Shown: positions 8,461-17,749 of the stretch, piece after piece
Numbering within the stretch: position 1 is the stretch's first letter
Layout of the letters: every line of letters begins with the position of its first letter
DNA from: JBJEDU01 sp051872395
GTDB taxonomy: Bacteria; Bacillota_I; Bacilli_A; RFN20; CAG-826
Reading direction: 5' to 3'
Length of the DNA: 47,553 bases
Assembly (NCBI GenBank): GCA_051872395.1
Contig: JBJEDU010000009.1
Coordinates: 1 to 47,553 of the forward strand
Notes under the pieces: model-generated
Database searches by the model: none
Seen by the model: the letters and a program-made list of their open reading frames with translations, nothing else
Told to the model about the DNA's origin: nothing
Position numbers and translations under genes: made by a program

Positions 8461-11094
8461 ATGGCTGAAAGGTATGTATACGCTTTTAAAGACGCTCATG
8501 GTTTAGGTAAAGAGCTTCTTGGCGGAAAAGGTGCCGGCTTAGCGGAAATGACCTTTATCGGAATTCCTATTCCACAAGGTTTCACAATTACCACAGAAGC
8601 ATGCACACTCTATTATCAAAGTGGTAAAAAATTACCTGAATATTTAATTGAAGAAATATTCAAAAATGTTCATTTAATCGAACAAGAATCAGGTAAAACA
8701 TTTGGTGGCAAAGAAAAACCACTCTTAGTCTCAGTTCGTTCTGGCGCAAGAGTCAGTATGCCAGGTATGATGGATACAATTTTAAACTTAGGTTTAAATG
8801 ATACCACCGTCCAAGCATTAATTAATGAAACAAAAAATGAAAGATTTGCTTACGACTGCTACCGTCGTTTCATCTTAATGTTCACAAACATTGCCAAAGG
8901 TCACCCACGTGATGCTATGGACAAAATGCTTGATGAATTAAAAGAATCAAGAGGATATAAACTTGATACAGAAGTTACCGCAGATGAATTAAAAGTATTA
9001 GTCGGTAAATATAAAGCATATTATAAAGAAACATTTGGCGAAGATTTCCCAACTGATCCATATGTCCAATTAGTGGAAGCAGTTACCGCTGTTTTCCGTT
9101 CATGGGACAACCCAAGGGCGAACGTTTATCGTAAGATGAACAACATCCCATATGAATGGGGCACTGCTGTTAACGTTCAATCCATGGTCTTCGGTAATAA
9201 GGGTGAAACATCTGGTACAGGTGTTGCCTTCTCTCGTTCACCTTCTACTGGTGAAAAGAAAGTTTTCGCTGAATACTTACCAAACGCTCAAGGTGAAGAC
9301 GTCGTCGCAGGTATTCGTACACCACTTCATATTGAAGAATTAGAAAAGAGAATGCCTGAAGTTTATAAACAATTCAACGAAACCATTCATAAAATGGAAC
9401 TCCATTACAAAGATATGCAAGATATGGAATTTACTGTTGAAGATGGTAAATTATTCTTCTTACAAACTCGTAATGGTAAAAGAACTGCTCAAGCTGCATT
9501 AAAGATTGCATGTGACTTAGTTGATGAAGGTATCATCACTGAAAGAGAAGCAGTATTAAGAGTTGAACCAAATGCATTAAATAGCTTATTACACCCAAGC
9601 TTTGATGCTGCAGAATTAAAGACATTAACTCCTATTGGAGTTGGTTTACCAGCCTCTCCAGGAGCAGGAACTGGTCATATTTCATTTGATGCTGCGGATG
9701 CGAAAGCTCGTAGAGCAAATGGAGAAAAAGTTGTCTTAGTCCGTGCTGAAACATCCCCAGAAGATATCGAAGGTATGGTTTCTAGTGAAGGTATTCTCAC
9801 CAAACGTGGTGGTATGACTTCTCACGCGGCTGTTGTTGCTCGTGGTATGGGTAAATGCTGTGTCGCCGGATGTTCAGAAGCTATCATCGATGAAGAAGCT
9901 AAGACATTAACATTAAATGGCAAAGTCTATCATGAAAATGACACCATCTCAATTGATGGTTCAACAGGTAATGTTTATGATGGTGCTGTTAAGACTGTCG
10001 AACCAGAATTAACTGGTGACTTTGGTCGCTTAATGAAATGGGCAGATGATGTCCGTGAATTACATGTTCGTGCAAACGCTGATACTCCAAAAGATGCGGT
10101 TCAAGCTGCAAAATTTGGTGCTGAAGGAATTGGCTTATGCCGTACCGAACATATGTTCTTTGAAAAAGACAGAATCTTCCATATGAGAAAAATGATTCTT
10201 TCTGAAACAGTTGAAGGAAGAGAAGCCGCTTTAGCGGAATTATTACCATATCAACGTGATGACTTCTATAAATTATATATGGCGATGGATGGTAAAAACG
10301 TTAACGTTCGTTTATTAGATCCACCTCTCCACGAATTCTTACCACAAGAAGAAGATAAGATTGAAGAACTCGCTGAAGCATTAAATATGACAGTGGAACA
10401 CGTCAAAGATCGTATCTCCTACTTACATGAATTCAACCCAATGATGGGTCACCGTGGATGCCGTCTTGATGTTTCTTATCCAGAAATTGGTAAGATGCAA
10501 GCAAGAGCCATTATCGAAGCCGCTCTTCAAGCTCAAAAAGATATGGGCAAGAAAGTTACTCCTGAAATCATGATTCCATTAACTTTGGACATCAAAGAAT
10601 TCAAATATGTTAAATCCATTATTACTGAAACTGCTGATGCAATTATCGCTGCCAGCGGACAAAAGATGGAATACAAAGTTGGAACAATGATTGAAATTCC
10701 ACGTGCTGCTTTATTAGCGGGCGAAATCGGAAAAGAAGCTGCTTTCTTCTCATTTGGTACAAACGACTTAACACAAATGACCTTTGGATTCTCTCGTGAT
10801 GATGCTGGTAAATTCTTACCAGATTATTACGGAAAGAAAATCTTCGAACAAGACCCATTTGCGACAGTCGACCAAAAAGGTGTTGGCAAATTAATCAAAA
10901 TGGCGGTCAAAGATGGTCGCGAAGCAAACGACGATTTACATGTTGGTGTTTGTGGAGAACATGGTGGAGATCCAGTCTCTATCGAATTCTTCCAACAAGC
11001 CGGACTTGATTATGTCTCTTGTTCACCATTCCGTGTCCCAGTCGCACGTTTAGCCGCTGCACAAGCCGCTGTTAAATTCCCACGTAAAAAATAA
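8461..11094 (+). CDS. ppdK: Pyruvate, phosphate dikinase
   Basis: PPDK interconverts PEP + AMP + PPi with pyruvate + ATP + Pi; in anaerobes it often acts in glycolysis. The start is at 8461 because AGGAGG (8448-8453) precedes it by 7 nt. An upstream in-frame ATG at 8428 has no ribosome binding site and would add 11 odd residues. The resulting 877-residue protein has the phosphorylatable His at 455 (GGMTSHAAVVARG) and the catalytic Cys at 831 (GVCGEHGGDP), the same numbers as in the Clostridium symbiosum enzyme, which supports this start. Domains in order: ATP-grasp (about 1-340; GGKGAGLAEM, TGTGVAFSRSPSTGEKK), swivelling His domain (about 390-510) and TIM-barrel PEP domain (about 520-877). 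Codon use looks like that of a highly expressed gene. It is monocistronic, with a strong terminator. Confidence 0.97.
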   Translation: MAERYVYAFKDAHGLGKELLGGKGAGLAEMTFIGIPIPQGFTITTEACTLYYQSGKKLPEYLIEEIFKNVHLIEQESGKTFGGKEKPLLVSVRSGARVSMPGMMDTILNLGLNDTTVQALINETKNERFAYDCYRRFILMFTNIAKGHPRDAMDKMLDELKESRGYKLDTEVTADELKVLVGKYKAYYKETFGEDFPTDPYVQLVEAVTAVFRSWDNPRANVYRKMNNIPYEWGTAVNVQSMVFGNKGETSGTGVAFSRSPSTGEKKVFAEYLPNAQGEDVVAGIRTPLHIEELEKRMPEVYKQFNETIHKMELHYKDMQDMEFTVEDGKLFFLQTRNGKRTAQAALKIACDLVDEGIITEREAVLRVEPNALNSLLHPSFDAAELKTLTPIGVGLPASPGAGTGHISFDAADAKARRANGEKVVLVRAETSPEDIEGMVSSEGILTKRGGMTSHAAVVARGMGKCCVAGCSEAIIDEEAKTLTLNGKVYHENDTISIDGSTGNVYDGAVKTVEPELTGDFGRLMKWADDVRELHVRANADTPKDAVQAAKFGAEGIGLCRTEHMFFEKDRIFHMRKMILSETVEGREAALAELLPYQRDDFYKLYMAMDGKNVNVRLLDPPLHEFLPQEEDKIEELAEALNMTVEHVKDRISYLHEFNPMMGHRGCRLDVSYPEIGKMQARAIIEAALQAQKDMGKKVTPEIMIPLTLDIKEFKYVKSIITETADAIIAASGQKMEYKVGTMIEIPRAALLAGEIGKEAAFFSFGTNDLTQMTFGFSRDDAGKFLPDYYGKKIFEQDPFATVDQKGVGKLIKMAVKDGREANDDLHVGVCGEHGGDPVSIEFFQQAGLDYVSCSPFRVPVARLAAAQAAVKFPRKK

Positions 11095-11125
11095 TTAATT
11101 AAATTATTAATTATTAAATAAGTTT

Positions 11126-11177
11126 AAAACAACCTCATCTAAGAGTTATTAACTCAAATGTGAGGTTGTTTTATTAT
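11126..11177 (+). terminator. Rho-independent terminator of ppdK
   Basis: A 12-bp stem, AAAACAACCTCA (11126-11137) with TGAGGTTGTTTT (11161-11172), ends in a U-rich run. The loop itself contains a small GAGTT/AACTC hairpin. Confidence 0.88.
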
Positions 11178-11245
11178 TTACTATTAAGGATTATTATAAA
11201 TATTTTTCTATTCCACTCTCCTAGATGTATGAATAGATTAAAAAT

Positions 11246-11284
11246 AAAAACAGGTCATAATTTTTTATATCGACCTGTTTTTTT
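11246..11284. terminator. Bidirectional terminator between ppdK and the small membrane protein gene
   Basis: AAAAACAGGTC (11246-11256) pairs with GACCTGTTTTT (11272-11282), giving U tracts on both strands. It should end minus-strand transcripts from serS and the 11305-11697 gene and catch any read-through from ppdK. Confidence 0.82.
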
Positions 11285-11304
11285 ACAAAATTGAAATAAA
11301 TTAA

Positions 11305-11697
11305 TTAATTTAAATCGCTATCTTTTGATACTAAAAGCAAGATTCCAACAACTAAATTTGAGAAAATAATTGAAAGGACAGCGTGCGCGGTCATCGCTTT
11401 TTTAGTCGTGCCATTTTTTAATTTTTTAAGGATTAAAGCATCGTTAACAATACCGACCACACAACAAATCGCGGAAATAATCATAGCCACAACAACAATG
11501 CCATAAACCATATTAAATATATCTTCAGTCACTTCAACTCCAGCAGTGGAAGGATCATTTGCCATCGTTTGATTTATTACATCCATAATAAATTCTTTCA
11601 TTGAAGAAGAGACAATTAGGGCAATTAACATATAGCCAAGACTAAATGACAAAGCAACAATAGAAATAATAGTTAATACTTTAATTGCAGTTTTCAT
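11305..11697 (-). CDS. Small membrane protein of unknown function
   Basis: A 130-residue protein I do not recognise. Three hydrophobic segments are visible: residues about 5-30, 63-88 and 103-124. A polar stretch of about 30 residues lies between the first two (KEFIMDVINQTMANDPSTAGVEVTED), probably outside, and a basic LKKLKNGTTKK loop sits between the second and third, probably inside. An AGGAG motif precedes the start. It lies 23 nt downstream of serS and is probably read from the same transcript, ending at the bidirectional terminator. Confidence 0.7.
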   Translation of the reverse strand: MKTAIKVLTIISIVALSFSLGYMLIALIVSSSMKEFIMDVINQTMANDPSTAGVEVTEDIFNMVYGIVVVAMIISAICCVVGIVNDALILKKLKNGTTKKAMTAHAVLSIIFSNLVVGILLLVSKDSDLN

Positions 11698-11720
11698 TTT
11701 TTAGTTTTTCTCCTTTAATT

Positions 11721-13004
11721 TTATTTTTTAATAGGTTTTAATACTTTAATACCACCCATAAATGGACGTAAAACTTCTGGGACAACAACTGAACCATCTT
11801 CTTGTTGATATTGTTCTAATATTGCTGGGAATATACGAGAAGTCGCTAAACCTGAAGCGTTGAGTGTATGAACAAATTTATTTTTATTTGTGGCTTTATC
11901 TTTATATCTAATCATTCCTCTTCTAGCTTGATAATCTCTCGCATTCGAAGCACTTGATACTTCTTTATAAATATCAATACTTGGTAAATAAACTTCAATG
12001 TCATAGGTTCTCGCCATTGAATGAGAAATATCTCCTGCCGCTAATTTGGACACTCTAAAATGTAATCCAAGTTTTTCCACTAAAGAGGAGGCTTTATAAA
12101 CTAATTCATCAAAAGCTTTGTCGCTATCTTCTGGCTTTGTATATTGAACCATTTCAACTTTATCGAATTGATAGCCACGAATCATTCCTCTTTCTTCACT
12201 GCGATAACTTCCTGCTTCTCTTCGATAGCAAGGAGTGTAAGCAAAATATTTCTTAGGTAAATCTTCTTCTTGTAATATTTCGTTGCGGTGTAAATTCACT
12301 AACGCTGTTTCAGCGGTAGGAAGGATAAATCTTTTTGGGTCACTATTTTCAAGCCAAAATACATCTTCTTTAAATTTAGGAAATTGTCCAGCGACAAAAC
12401 CAGATTCATAATTTAAAGTATGAGGAGGAAGAATAAAAGTATATCCATCTTTTAAATGTTCACTGATAAAGAAATTTAAAAGTGCCCATTCAAGTCTTGC
12501 TCCAAGATTAGTGTAAACCCAGCTTCCTCGACCAGCAATTTTCGCTCCTCTATCATAGTCCACTAAACCAAGCGATGTCGCGAGTTCAACGTGGTCTTTC
12601 ATTTTGAAAGAGAAAGTTGGTTTTTCTTTATAAACTCGAATAACTTTATTATTTTCTTTTCCACCGGATAATAAATCTTCATCTGGAATATTTGGTAATT
12701 CTGATACAAAATTAAAGATTTTTTCTTCAATTTCCTTTAATTCTGCCTCTTTTTCTTGATTTTCTTTATTAATAGTCTTAACTTTTGCAAAAATAGGAGT
12801 GACATCTTCTCCATTCTTTTTCATCATAGGAACAAGAGAAGAAAGTCGATTAGATTCTGCTTTGTTAGCTTCGACTTGTTGCATTAATTCTTTTCGTTTT
12901 TTATCCCATTCAAGTAAAGGTTCAAAATCAGCATCCCACATTTTCTTTTTGAGAGCGTCTTTTACTTTATTAGGATTTTCTCTAATGACGTTAATATCGA
13001 TCAT
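11721..13004 (-). CDS. serS: Seryl-tRNA synthetase
   Basis: A cytoplasmic class II aminoacyl-tRNA synthetase charging tRNA-Ser; 427 residues, normal length. The N-terminal coiled-coil tRNA-binding arm covers about residues 25-105. Class II motif 2 is YFAYTPCYRREAGSYRSEERGMIRGYQFDKVE, cited here by its Arg-rich core CYRREAGS. Motif 3 is GLATSRIFPAILEQYQ. The serine-binding segment SNARDYQARR is intact. AGGAAG is the ribosome binding site. It follows gyrA, separated by a hairpin, as at the origin of several Bacillota. The 72-nt gap is too short for a T-box. Confidence 0.97.
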   Translation of the reverse strand: MIDINVIRENPNKVKDALKKKMWDADFEPLLEWDKKRKELMQQVEANKAESNRLSSLVPMMKKNGEDVTPIFAKVKTINKENQEKEAELKEIEEKIFNFVSELPNIPDEDLLSGGKENNKVIRVYKEKPTFSFKMKDHVELATSLGLVDYDRGAKIAGRGSWVYTNLGARLEWALLNFFISEHLKDGYTFILPPHTLNYESGFVAGQFPKFKEDVFWLENSDPKRFILPTAETALVNLHRNEILQEEDLPKKYFAYTPCYRREAGSYRSEERGMIRGYQFDKVEMVQYTKPEDSDKAFDELVYKASSLVEKLGLHFRVSKLAAGDISHSMARTYDIEVYLPSIDIYKEVSSASNARDYQARRGMIRYKDKATNKNKFVHTLNASGLATSRIFPAILEQYQQEDGSVVVPEVLRPFMGGIKVLKPIKK

Positions 13005-13043
13005 AATTGATACTTCCTTTTATTTAAATTCATAAATGTAAGA

Positions 13044-13068
13044 AGTGCTAGTCAATTAAACTAGCACT
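13044..13068 (-). terminator. Hairpin between gyrA and serS (weak terminator or processing site)
   Basis: A 9-bp stem, AGTGCTAGT (13044-13052) with ACTAGCACT (13060-13068), and a 7-nt loop. The following minus-strand sequence is only moderately U-rich (UCUUACAUUU), so termination may be partial, letting some transcription into serS. Confidence 0.55.
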
Positions 13069-13076
13069 CTTTCATT

Positions 13077-15674
13077 TTATTCTTTTGTTTCTTCTACGGT
13101 AGTAGTAACTTCACTATTTTCAGCTTCAGTTACTTCTTCTTCAATTTCTTCTTCGTGTTCAACGATAGTAATAGAAGATACTTTTTGTTTGCCTTCGAGG
13201 TTAATTATTTTCACTCCTTGAGCGTTTCTTCCAGTTTGTCGAATTTGCTCTAATGGGGTTCTAATAATTATTCCACCAGTGGTAATTACCATTAAGTCTT
13301 CATCACCATTAATCGCACGAACTGCGACTAGTTGGCCAGTCTTTTCAGTGACTTTTAAGGTTGTAACACCTTTCGCTCCACGTTTAGTTTTACGATATTC
13401 TAAGGCATCACTAATTTTTCCAAGTCCTTTTTCAGAAATAGATAAGATTAATTTACCTTCGAAAGATGTGGTAACACCGACGACTTTTTGTCCTTCTTCT
13501 AATGTAATACCTTTAACACCTGCTGCGGTTCTACCCATTGGTCTAACATCTGAGGCATAGAAATTAACCATCTTACCTCCACTTGAACCAATACCAACAA
13601 TCGCATCATTGTCAATTTCTTTAACATCAATTAAATTGTCGCCTTCTCTCATAGAAATAGCGATTTTACCATTTGCTCTAATAGATTCGAATTCTTTAAT
13701 AGATGTTCTTTTGACTGTTCCGTGTTCGGTAAAGAACATTAAATAGTGGTCTTCTAAATATTCATCACAAGAAATAATGGCTTTAACTGATTCATCTTTT
13801 TCAAAAGATTGGAATAAGTTAATAACTGGAATTCCTTTTGATGTACGACCAAATTCTGGGACATTATATCCTCTAGTGCGATAAACTTTTCCTTTATCAG
13901 TAAAGAATAATAAATCAGTGTGCGTTTTCGCTGACACTAAAATATCAACTGTATCATTATCATTTGTTGACATTCCTTTAATTCCACGACCACCTCTATT
14001 TTGTGAACGGAATGTATCGTTAGTTAAACGTTTGATATATCCGTTTCTTGTCAAGGCAATAACGATATTTTCTTCTGGAATTAAATCTTCATCATCAATG
14101 CTTGAGACATCCGTGGAAATTTCTGTTCTTCTTGCATCGTTGAATTTATCTTTGATTTCTAATAATTCATTGATGACAACTTCAGTTTCATTAGCTTTAG
14201 AAGATAAGATATCTCGATATTTTGCAATGTTAGCTAACAAGACTTCTCTTTCTGCTAATAACTTATTAGTTTCAATACCAGTAAGTCTTCTAAGTGTCAT
14301 TGCTAAAATAGCTTGAATTTGAGGATCGGAGAAACCAAATTTTTCTTCTAAAGTTAAAGTGGCTTCTTCAGGGGTACTACTATCTTTAATAATATCGACA
14401 ATTTCATCGATGTTATCGTGACATTTTAATAAACCTTCAACAATGTGTTCTCTGGCTTCATCTTTTTCTAAAAGGAATTTTGTTCTTCTTTCAATAACTT
14501 CAATTTGGAAATTGAGGTAACTTTGTAACATGGTTTTTAAAGAAGCAACTTTTGGTGCTCCATCAACCAAGCAAAGCATAATGATACCATAACTCACTTG
14601 TAAAGAAGTGTTCTTATATAATTGATTCAATAAAACTTCAGGAATGACATCTCTTCTAACTTCGATAACAACACGAATTCCATCTTTATTTGATTCATCT
14701 CTAATATCAGTAATGCCATCAATGACTTTTTCGTGAACGAGAGTGGCAATATTTTCAATCATTGTAGATTTATTCACTTGATATGGAATTTCAGTAATAA
14801 CGATACGTTTTAAGCCTTTATCGCCTCTTTCTTGAATTTCGGCTTTACTACGAATAGAAATGCTGCCAGTACCAGTCTCATAAGCTTCTTTAATTCCACC
14901 TTTTCCAAGGATGATGCCACCAGTAGGGAAATCAGGACCATGGATGTATTCCATTAAACCTAAAGTATCTAATTCTGGATTTCTCGCAATAGCGATAACA
15001 GCGTCGATAACTTCTCCAAGATTATGAGGAGGAATATTTGTCGCCATACCAACAGCGATACCATTAGAACCGTTAACTAATAAGTTAGGGAATCTAGAAG
15101 GTAAAATGACTGGTTCTTTTTCTGTACCATCATAGTTATCAGCAAAATCAACAGTATTACAATTGATGTCTCTTACCATTTCAAGCGCTAATTTGGTCAT
15201 TCTGGCTTCGGTATAACGCATAGCAGCAGCTTCATCACCGTCGACAGAACCGAAGTTACCATGACCATCCACTAAGGTGTATCTCATTGAGAATGGTTGA
15301 GCTAAACGAACTAATGTTTGATAAATCGCTGCGTCACCATGTGGGTGATATTTACCCATGACATCACCAACGATACGAGCGCTTTTCTTATATGGTTTAT
15401 CTGGTTGCATACCAGTTTCGTTCATTCCGTAAATAATACGACGGTGAACTGGTTTTAAACCATCTCTCGAATCAGGAATAGCACGACTAACGATAACGCT
15501 CATCGCGTAATCCAAGAAGGAACTTTGAACGGTTTCCGTAATAGCGACATCTCTCATTCCAGGAACGATGCCTTCTTCTAATTCTTCGATTTCTTTTTCA
15601 TTAACTTCATCAACTTCTTCTTCGTTTGATTCTTCATTAACTTCTTCAATATTATCTTTTTCTTCGAATAACAT
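13077..15674 (-). CDS. gyrA: DNA gyrase subunit A
   Basis: GyrA forms the DNA-cutting half of gyrase, the A2B2 enzyme that introduces negative supercoils. It has 865 residues. After a 35-residue Glu-rich leader come the winged-helix/tower core with catalytic Tyr154 (AAAMRYTEARM), the coiled-coil gate, and a C-terminal six-blade wrapping domain with a GyrA box, QNRGGRG, which separates it from ParC. The tail is again acidic. AGGAGG sits 8 nt before the start, so the acidic leader is probably real. The quinolone-determining region reads HPHGDAAIYQT: Ala115 and Gln119 replace the usual Ser83 and Asp/Glu87 (E. coli numbering). Downstream of gyrB by 18 nt. Confidence 0.97.
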   Translation of the reverse strand: MLFEEKDNIEEVNEESNEEEVDEVNEKEIEELEEGIVPGMRDVAITETVQSSFLDYAMSVIVSRAIPDSRDGLKPVHRRIIYGMNETGMQPDKPYKKSARIVGDVMGKYHPHGDAAIYQTLVRLAQPFSMRYTLVDGHGNFGSVDGDEAAAMRYTEARMTKLALEMVRDINCNTVDFADNYDGTEKEPVILPSRFPNLLVNGSNGIAVGMATNIPPHNLGEVIDAVIAIARNPELDTLGLMEYIHGPDFPTGGIILGKGGIKEAYETGTGSISIRSKAEIQERGDKGLKRIVITEIPYQVNKSTMIENIATLVHEKVIDGITDIRDESNKDGIRVVIEVRRDVIPEVLLNQLYKNTSLQVSYGIIMLCLVDGAPKVASLKTMLQSYLNFQIEVIERRTKFLLEKDEAREHIVEGLLKCHDNIDEIVDIIKDSSTPEEATLTLEEKFGFSDPQIQAILAMTLRRLTGIETNKLLAEREVLLANIAKYRDILSSKANETEVVINELLEIKDKFNDARRTEISTDVSSIDDEDLIPEENIVIALTRNGYIKRLTNDTFRSQNRGGRGIKGMSTNDNDTVDILVSAKTHTDLLFFTDKGKVYRTRGYNVPEFGRTSKGIPVINLFQSFEKDESVKAIISCDEYLEDHYLMFFTEHGTVKRTSIKEFESIRANGKIAISMREGDNLIDVKEIDNDAIVGIGSSGGKMVNFYASDVRPMGRTAAGVKGITLEEGQKVVGVTTSFEGKLILSISEKGLGKISDALEYRKTKRGAKGVTTLKVTEKTGQLVAVRAINGDEDLMVITTGGIIIRTPLEQIRQTGRNAQGVKIINLEGKQKVSSITIVEHEEEIEEEVTEAENSEVTTTVEETKE

Positions 15675-15692
15675 TTTTCATTCCTCCTTTCA

Positions 15693-17735
15693 TTAAATAT
15701 CGAGGTTTTTCACGAATTTAGCGTTTTCGTGAATAAATTGTTTTCTTGGGTCGACATTATCACCCATCAAGTCAGTAAATACTGTTTCTGCTTTAATCGC
15801 ATCATCAACAGTAACTCTAAGCATTTTTCTATTATCTGGATCCATTGTGGTTTCCCATAATTGGTCATAATCCATTTCACCAAGACCTTTATAACGTTGG
15901 AATGGATATCCAGGTTTTAAATTTAATTTCTTTTTAATTACTTCAAGTTGTTCATCATTGTAGGCATAATATGCTTTTCCATGATAATCAACTTTATATA
16001 ATGGAGGTTGAGCGATGTAAACGTAACCATTTTCAATAAGTGGTCTCATATAACGGAAGAAGAATGTTAATAATAAGATTCTAATGTGGCTACCATCGAC
16101 ATCAGCATCGGTCATGATAACGATTTTATGATATCTGATTTTTGAAACATCAAAGTTAGGATCGATACCTCCACCAATCGCGGTAATCATATTACCAATT
16201 TCCGCGTTCGCGAATATTCTTTTTACTTGTGCTTTTTCAACATTTAAAATTTTTCCACGTAAAGGAAGAATCGCTTGGGTTTCTTTGTTTCTACCATTTT
16301 TTGCCGAACCACCAGCAGAGTTACCTTCAACGATGAATAATTCGCACTTTGTTGGGTCTTTAGAGGAACAATCAGCGAGTTTTCCAGGAAGAGTGGTTAA
16401 TTCTAAGCCACCTTTTCTTCTCATCTCATCACGGGCTTTTCTTGAGGCAATTCTCGCGTTAGCCGCCATAATGATTTTATCGAGCATAATTTTCGCGGTT
16501 TTTGGATTTTCCATCAAGAAACGATTTAATTGTTCACCAACGATTTGAGAAAGGATACCTCTCACTTCGGAATTACCTAATTTAGTTTTAGTTTGTCCTT
16601 CAAATTGTGGATTTGGATGTTTAACAGAAATAATTGCTGTTAAACCTTCTTTAATATCATCGTATGTAAGATTGTCTTCATTATCTTTTAAGAATTTATT
16701 CGCTCTTGCGTAAGCGTTAATAATTCTTACCATTGCCATTTGGAAACCAGATTCATGAGTTCCACCTTCATGGGTGTTAACATTATTACAGAATGAGAAA
16801 ATACTCGCGTTATAACCATCATTATATTGAAGAGCAACTTCTGCATATATTTGTGCGTTTGAACCATTGATTTCCACTGGTTTAGTGCCTTCACAATAAA
16901 TAACTTCAGGGAAAATTGGAGTTTTATTGTGATTGATGAATTGAACGTATTCTTTAATACCGCCTTCATAACGGAATGATTCGGTTTTAATATTTTCTGG
17001 ATCACGTGTATCACTAACAACGATGTGAATTCCTCTATTTAAATACGCGACTTGTCTTAATCTATCTCTAATAGTGACATAGTCATAAACAGTTGTTTCT
17101 TTGAAAATTTCAGCATCTGGTTTGAAAGTAACACTTGTTCCTGAATCATCACAATCTCCGATTCTAGTTAAATGTCCAACTGGATGACCACCATTTTCAA
17201 ATCTTAGGAAATAAACGCCACCTTCTTTATGAACGGTAACTTCAAGCCATTCACTAAGCGCATTAACAACAGAGGCACCAACACCGTGAAGACCACCTGA
17301 GACTTTATAGCCTCCTCCTTCACCAAATTTTCCACCGGCATGTAGAATGGTATAGACGGTTTCAACGCCAGAAAGGCCACTCTTAGCAACGATATCAACA
17401 GGGATGCCACGTCCATTGTCAGTGACGGTTATTGTGTCTCCTGGATTAATTGTGACAGTGACTTTTGTACAATAGCCCGCTAACGCTTCATCAATCGCAT
17501 TATCAACAATTTCCCAAACGAGATGATGAAGTCCGGGGGAAGCTGTTGTACCTATATACATACCAGGTCTTTTTCTTACTGCTTCTAATCCTTCTAAAAC
17601 TTGGATGTTAGTTGCAGTGTATTCTTTATCAGCTTTTTCGTATTGAATTTCATTTTCAGTAATTTCTGAAACGCTGACATCGACATTTCCACTAACTGTT
17701 TCATCAGTAGTTATATCTTTCTTTTCTTCTTCCAT
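15693..17735 (-). CDS. gyrB: DNA gyrase subunit B
   Basis: The ATPase subunit of gyrase, 680 residues. An acidic leader of about 35 residues precedes the GHKL ATPase domain (EIVDNAIDEALAG, DNGRGIPV, GGLHGVGASVVNAL), then the transducer domain and the TOPRIM domain with EGNSAGGSAK and DADVDGSHIR, and the GyrA-binding tail ending in RKQFIHENA. The TOPRIM motif usually reads EGDSAGGSAK; here the Asp at E. coli position 426 is Asn (codon AAC). AAAGGAGG precedes the start. recF ends 14 nt upstream, the classic origin arrangement. Confidence 0.97.
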   Translation of the reverse strand: MEEEKKDITTDETVSGNVDVSVSEITENEIQYEKADKEYTATNIQVLEGLEAVRKRPGMYIGTTASPGLHHLVWEIVDNAIDEALAGYCTKVTVTINPGDTITVTDNGRGIPVDIVAKSGLSGVETVYTILHAGGKFGEGGGYKVSGGLHGVGASVVNALSEWLEVTVHKEGGVYFLRFENGGHPVGHLTRIGDCDDSGTSVTFKPDAEIFKETTVYDYVTIRDRLRQVAYLNRGIHIVVSDTRDPENIKTESFRYEGGIKEYVQFINHNKTPIFPEVIYCEGTKPVEINGSNAQIYAEVALQYNDGYNASIFSFCNNVNTHEGGTHESGFQMAMVRIINAYARANKFLKDNEDNLTYDDIKEGLTAIISVKHPNPQFEGQTKTKLGNSEVRGILSQIVGEQLNRFLMENPKTAKIMLDKIIMAANARIASRKARDEMRRKGGLELTTLPGKLADCSSKDPTKCELFIVEGNSAGGSAKNGRNKETQAILPLRGKILNVEKAQVKRIFANAEIGNMITAIGGGIDPNFDVSKIRYHKIVIMTDADVDGSHIRILLLTFFFRYMRPLIENGYVYIAQPPLYKVDYHGKAYYAYNDEQLEVIKKKLNLKPGYPFQRYKGLGEMDYDQLWETTMDPDNRKMLRVTVDDAIKAETVFTDLMGDNVDPRKQFIHENAKFVKNLDI

Positions 17736-17749
17736 TTAGAAGACCTCCT

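Noticed and set aside
9989..10858. Minus-strand open frames inside ppdK
   Set aside because: Low-complexity shadow translations (Leu/His/Arg-rich) of a highly expressed gene; no start signals.
13005..13076. T-box riboswitch upstream of serS
   Set aside because: The gap is only 72 nt and lacks the T-box sequence; it holds one simple hairpin.
13077..15674. ParC instead of GyrA
   Set aside because: The GyrA box QNRGGRG, the full wrapping domain and the location beside gyrB at the origin fit GyrA.
16727..17416. Alternative minus-strand frames inside gyrB
   Set aside because: Same strand but shifted frame within a conserved gene; no ribosome binding site or recognisable domain.
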